Assembly: GCA_965644295.1 (NCBI GenBank)
Contig: CBFFRP010000236.1
Location: 62,001 to 126,000 of the forward strand
DNA length: 64,000 nucleotides
Source of the DNA: Paraphysomonas bandaiensis
Taxonomy: Eukaryota; Chrysophyceae
Reading direction: 5' to 3'
The translations under genes and the position numbers were made by a program. The notes under the pieces were generated by a model that worked only from the letters and a program-made list of their open reading frames with translations, ran no database searches and was not told the DNA's origin. This document shows, in pieces, positions 63,943 to 64,000 of this stretch (its first letter is position 1; every line of letters begins with the position of its first letter).

Positions 63943-64000
63943 TCACTTTTTCAGGTAGCGTAGAGCACGAAGCCCACCCCCAGCTGCCAGTGTTTTCTCC
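63943..64000 (-). CDS. C-terminal end of a gene continuing beyond the window (partial)
   Basis: From the right edge the minus strand reads 18 codons, EKTLAAGGGLRALRYLKK, then TGA at 63945-63943. Composition looks coding, but the fragment is too short to identify. Confidence 0.35.
   Translation of the reverse strand, partial: EKTLAAGGGLRALRYLKK

Noticed and set aside
1-64000. CRISPR arrays, prokaryotic operons, rRNA or tRNA genes
   Set aside because: None seen; spliced genes and eukaryotic domains make the window nuclear eukaryotic DNA, and no cloverleaf with tRNA boxes was recognised.

Overview
This window is eukaryotic nuclear DNA from a protist. Most genes are spliced, with very short GT-AG introns (most 40-64 bp) whose exon phases join exactly. 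Gene content includes FYVE, GRAM, C2, PH and TIG domains, a 7TM receptor fused to a tyrosine-kinase-like (TKL) kinase, and TARBP1 and cyclin Y homologues. 7TM-TKL fusions are best known from oomycetes, so a stramenopile or another unicellular flagellated heterotroph is plausible, but the sequence does not fix the lineage.

Layout. 1-8740 (+): 3' part of a large WD40/coiled-coil gene, its 5' end outside the window. 9288-10375 (-): small basic/helical protein. 11074-16423 (+): TARBP1-like tRNA 2'-O-methyltransferase in six exons. 17307-40527 (-): a giant gene of about 7,704 codons (signal peptide, three N-terminal beta modules, about 30 TIG domains, cysteine-rich ephrin-receptor-like repeats, multipass membrane region, basic tail), nearly all in one 22.45-kb exon. 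41298-43850 (+): PH-ankyrin-FYVE protein ending in an R-SNARE motif. 45608-48273 (-): 7TM-TKL kinase. 50077-50781 (-): unknown ORF. 51441-51875 (+): CCCH zinc-finger protein. 52.0-54.0 kb: decayed SBBP beta-propeller and APE2-like endonuclease fragments. 54830-55667 (-): small Tudor-like gene. 56516-60994 (-): PH-C2-GRAM-myotubularin-FYVE phosphatase. 62015-63264 (+): cyclin Y-like protein. 63943-64000 (-): C-terminal end of another gene.

Genes mostly alternate in orientation, so head-to-head pairs share 0.65-1.0 kb intergenic regions rich in TATG/CATA simple repeats and in a recurring CTGCTGTA motif. The dispersed repeats seen are an approximately 250-bp element present twice and, nested in one copy, a 127-bp hAT-type MITE with a perfect 8-bp target duplication.

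Two genes read or remove phosphoinositides (PH-ANK-FYVE-R-SNARE and myotubularin-FYVE), pointing to endosomal traffic. The 7TM-kinase and the giant TIG protein are cell-surface molecules. All exon joins were made by hand from splice signals and reading phase; no similarity search was run, so family names rest on motif recognition.
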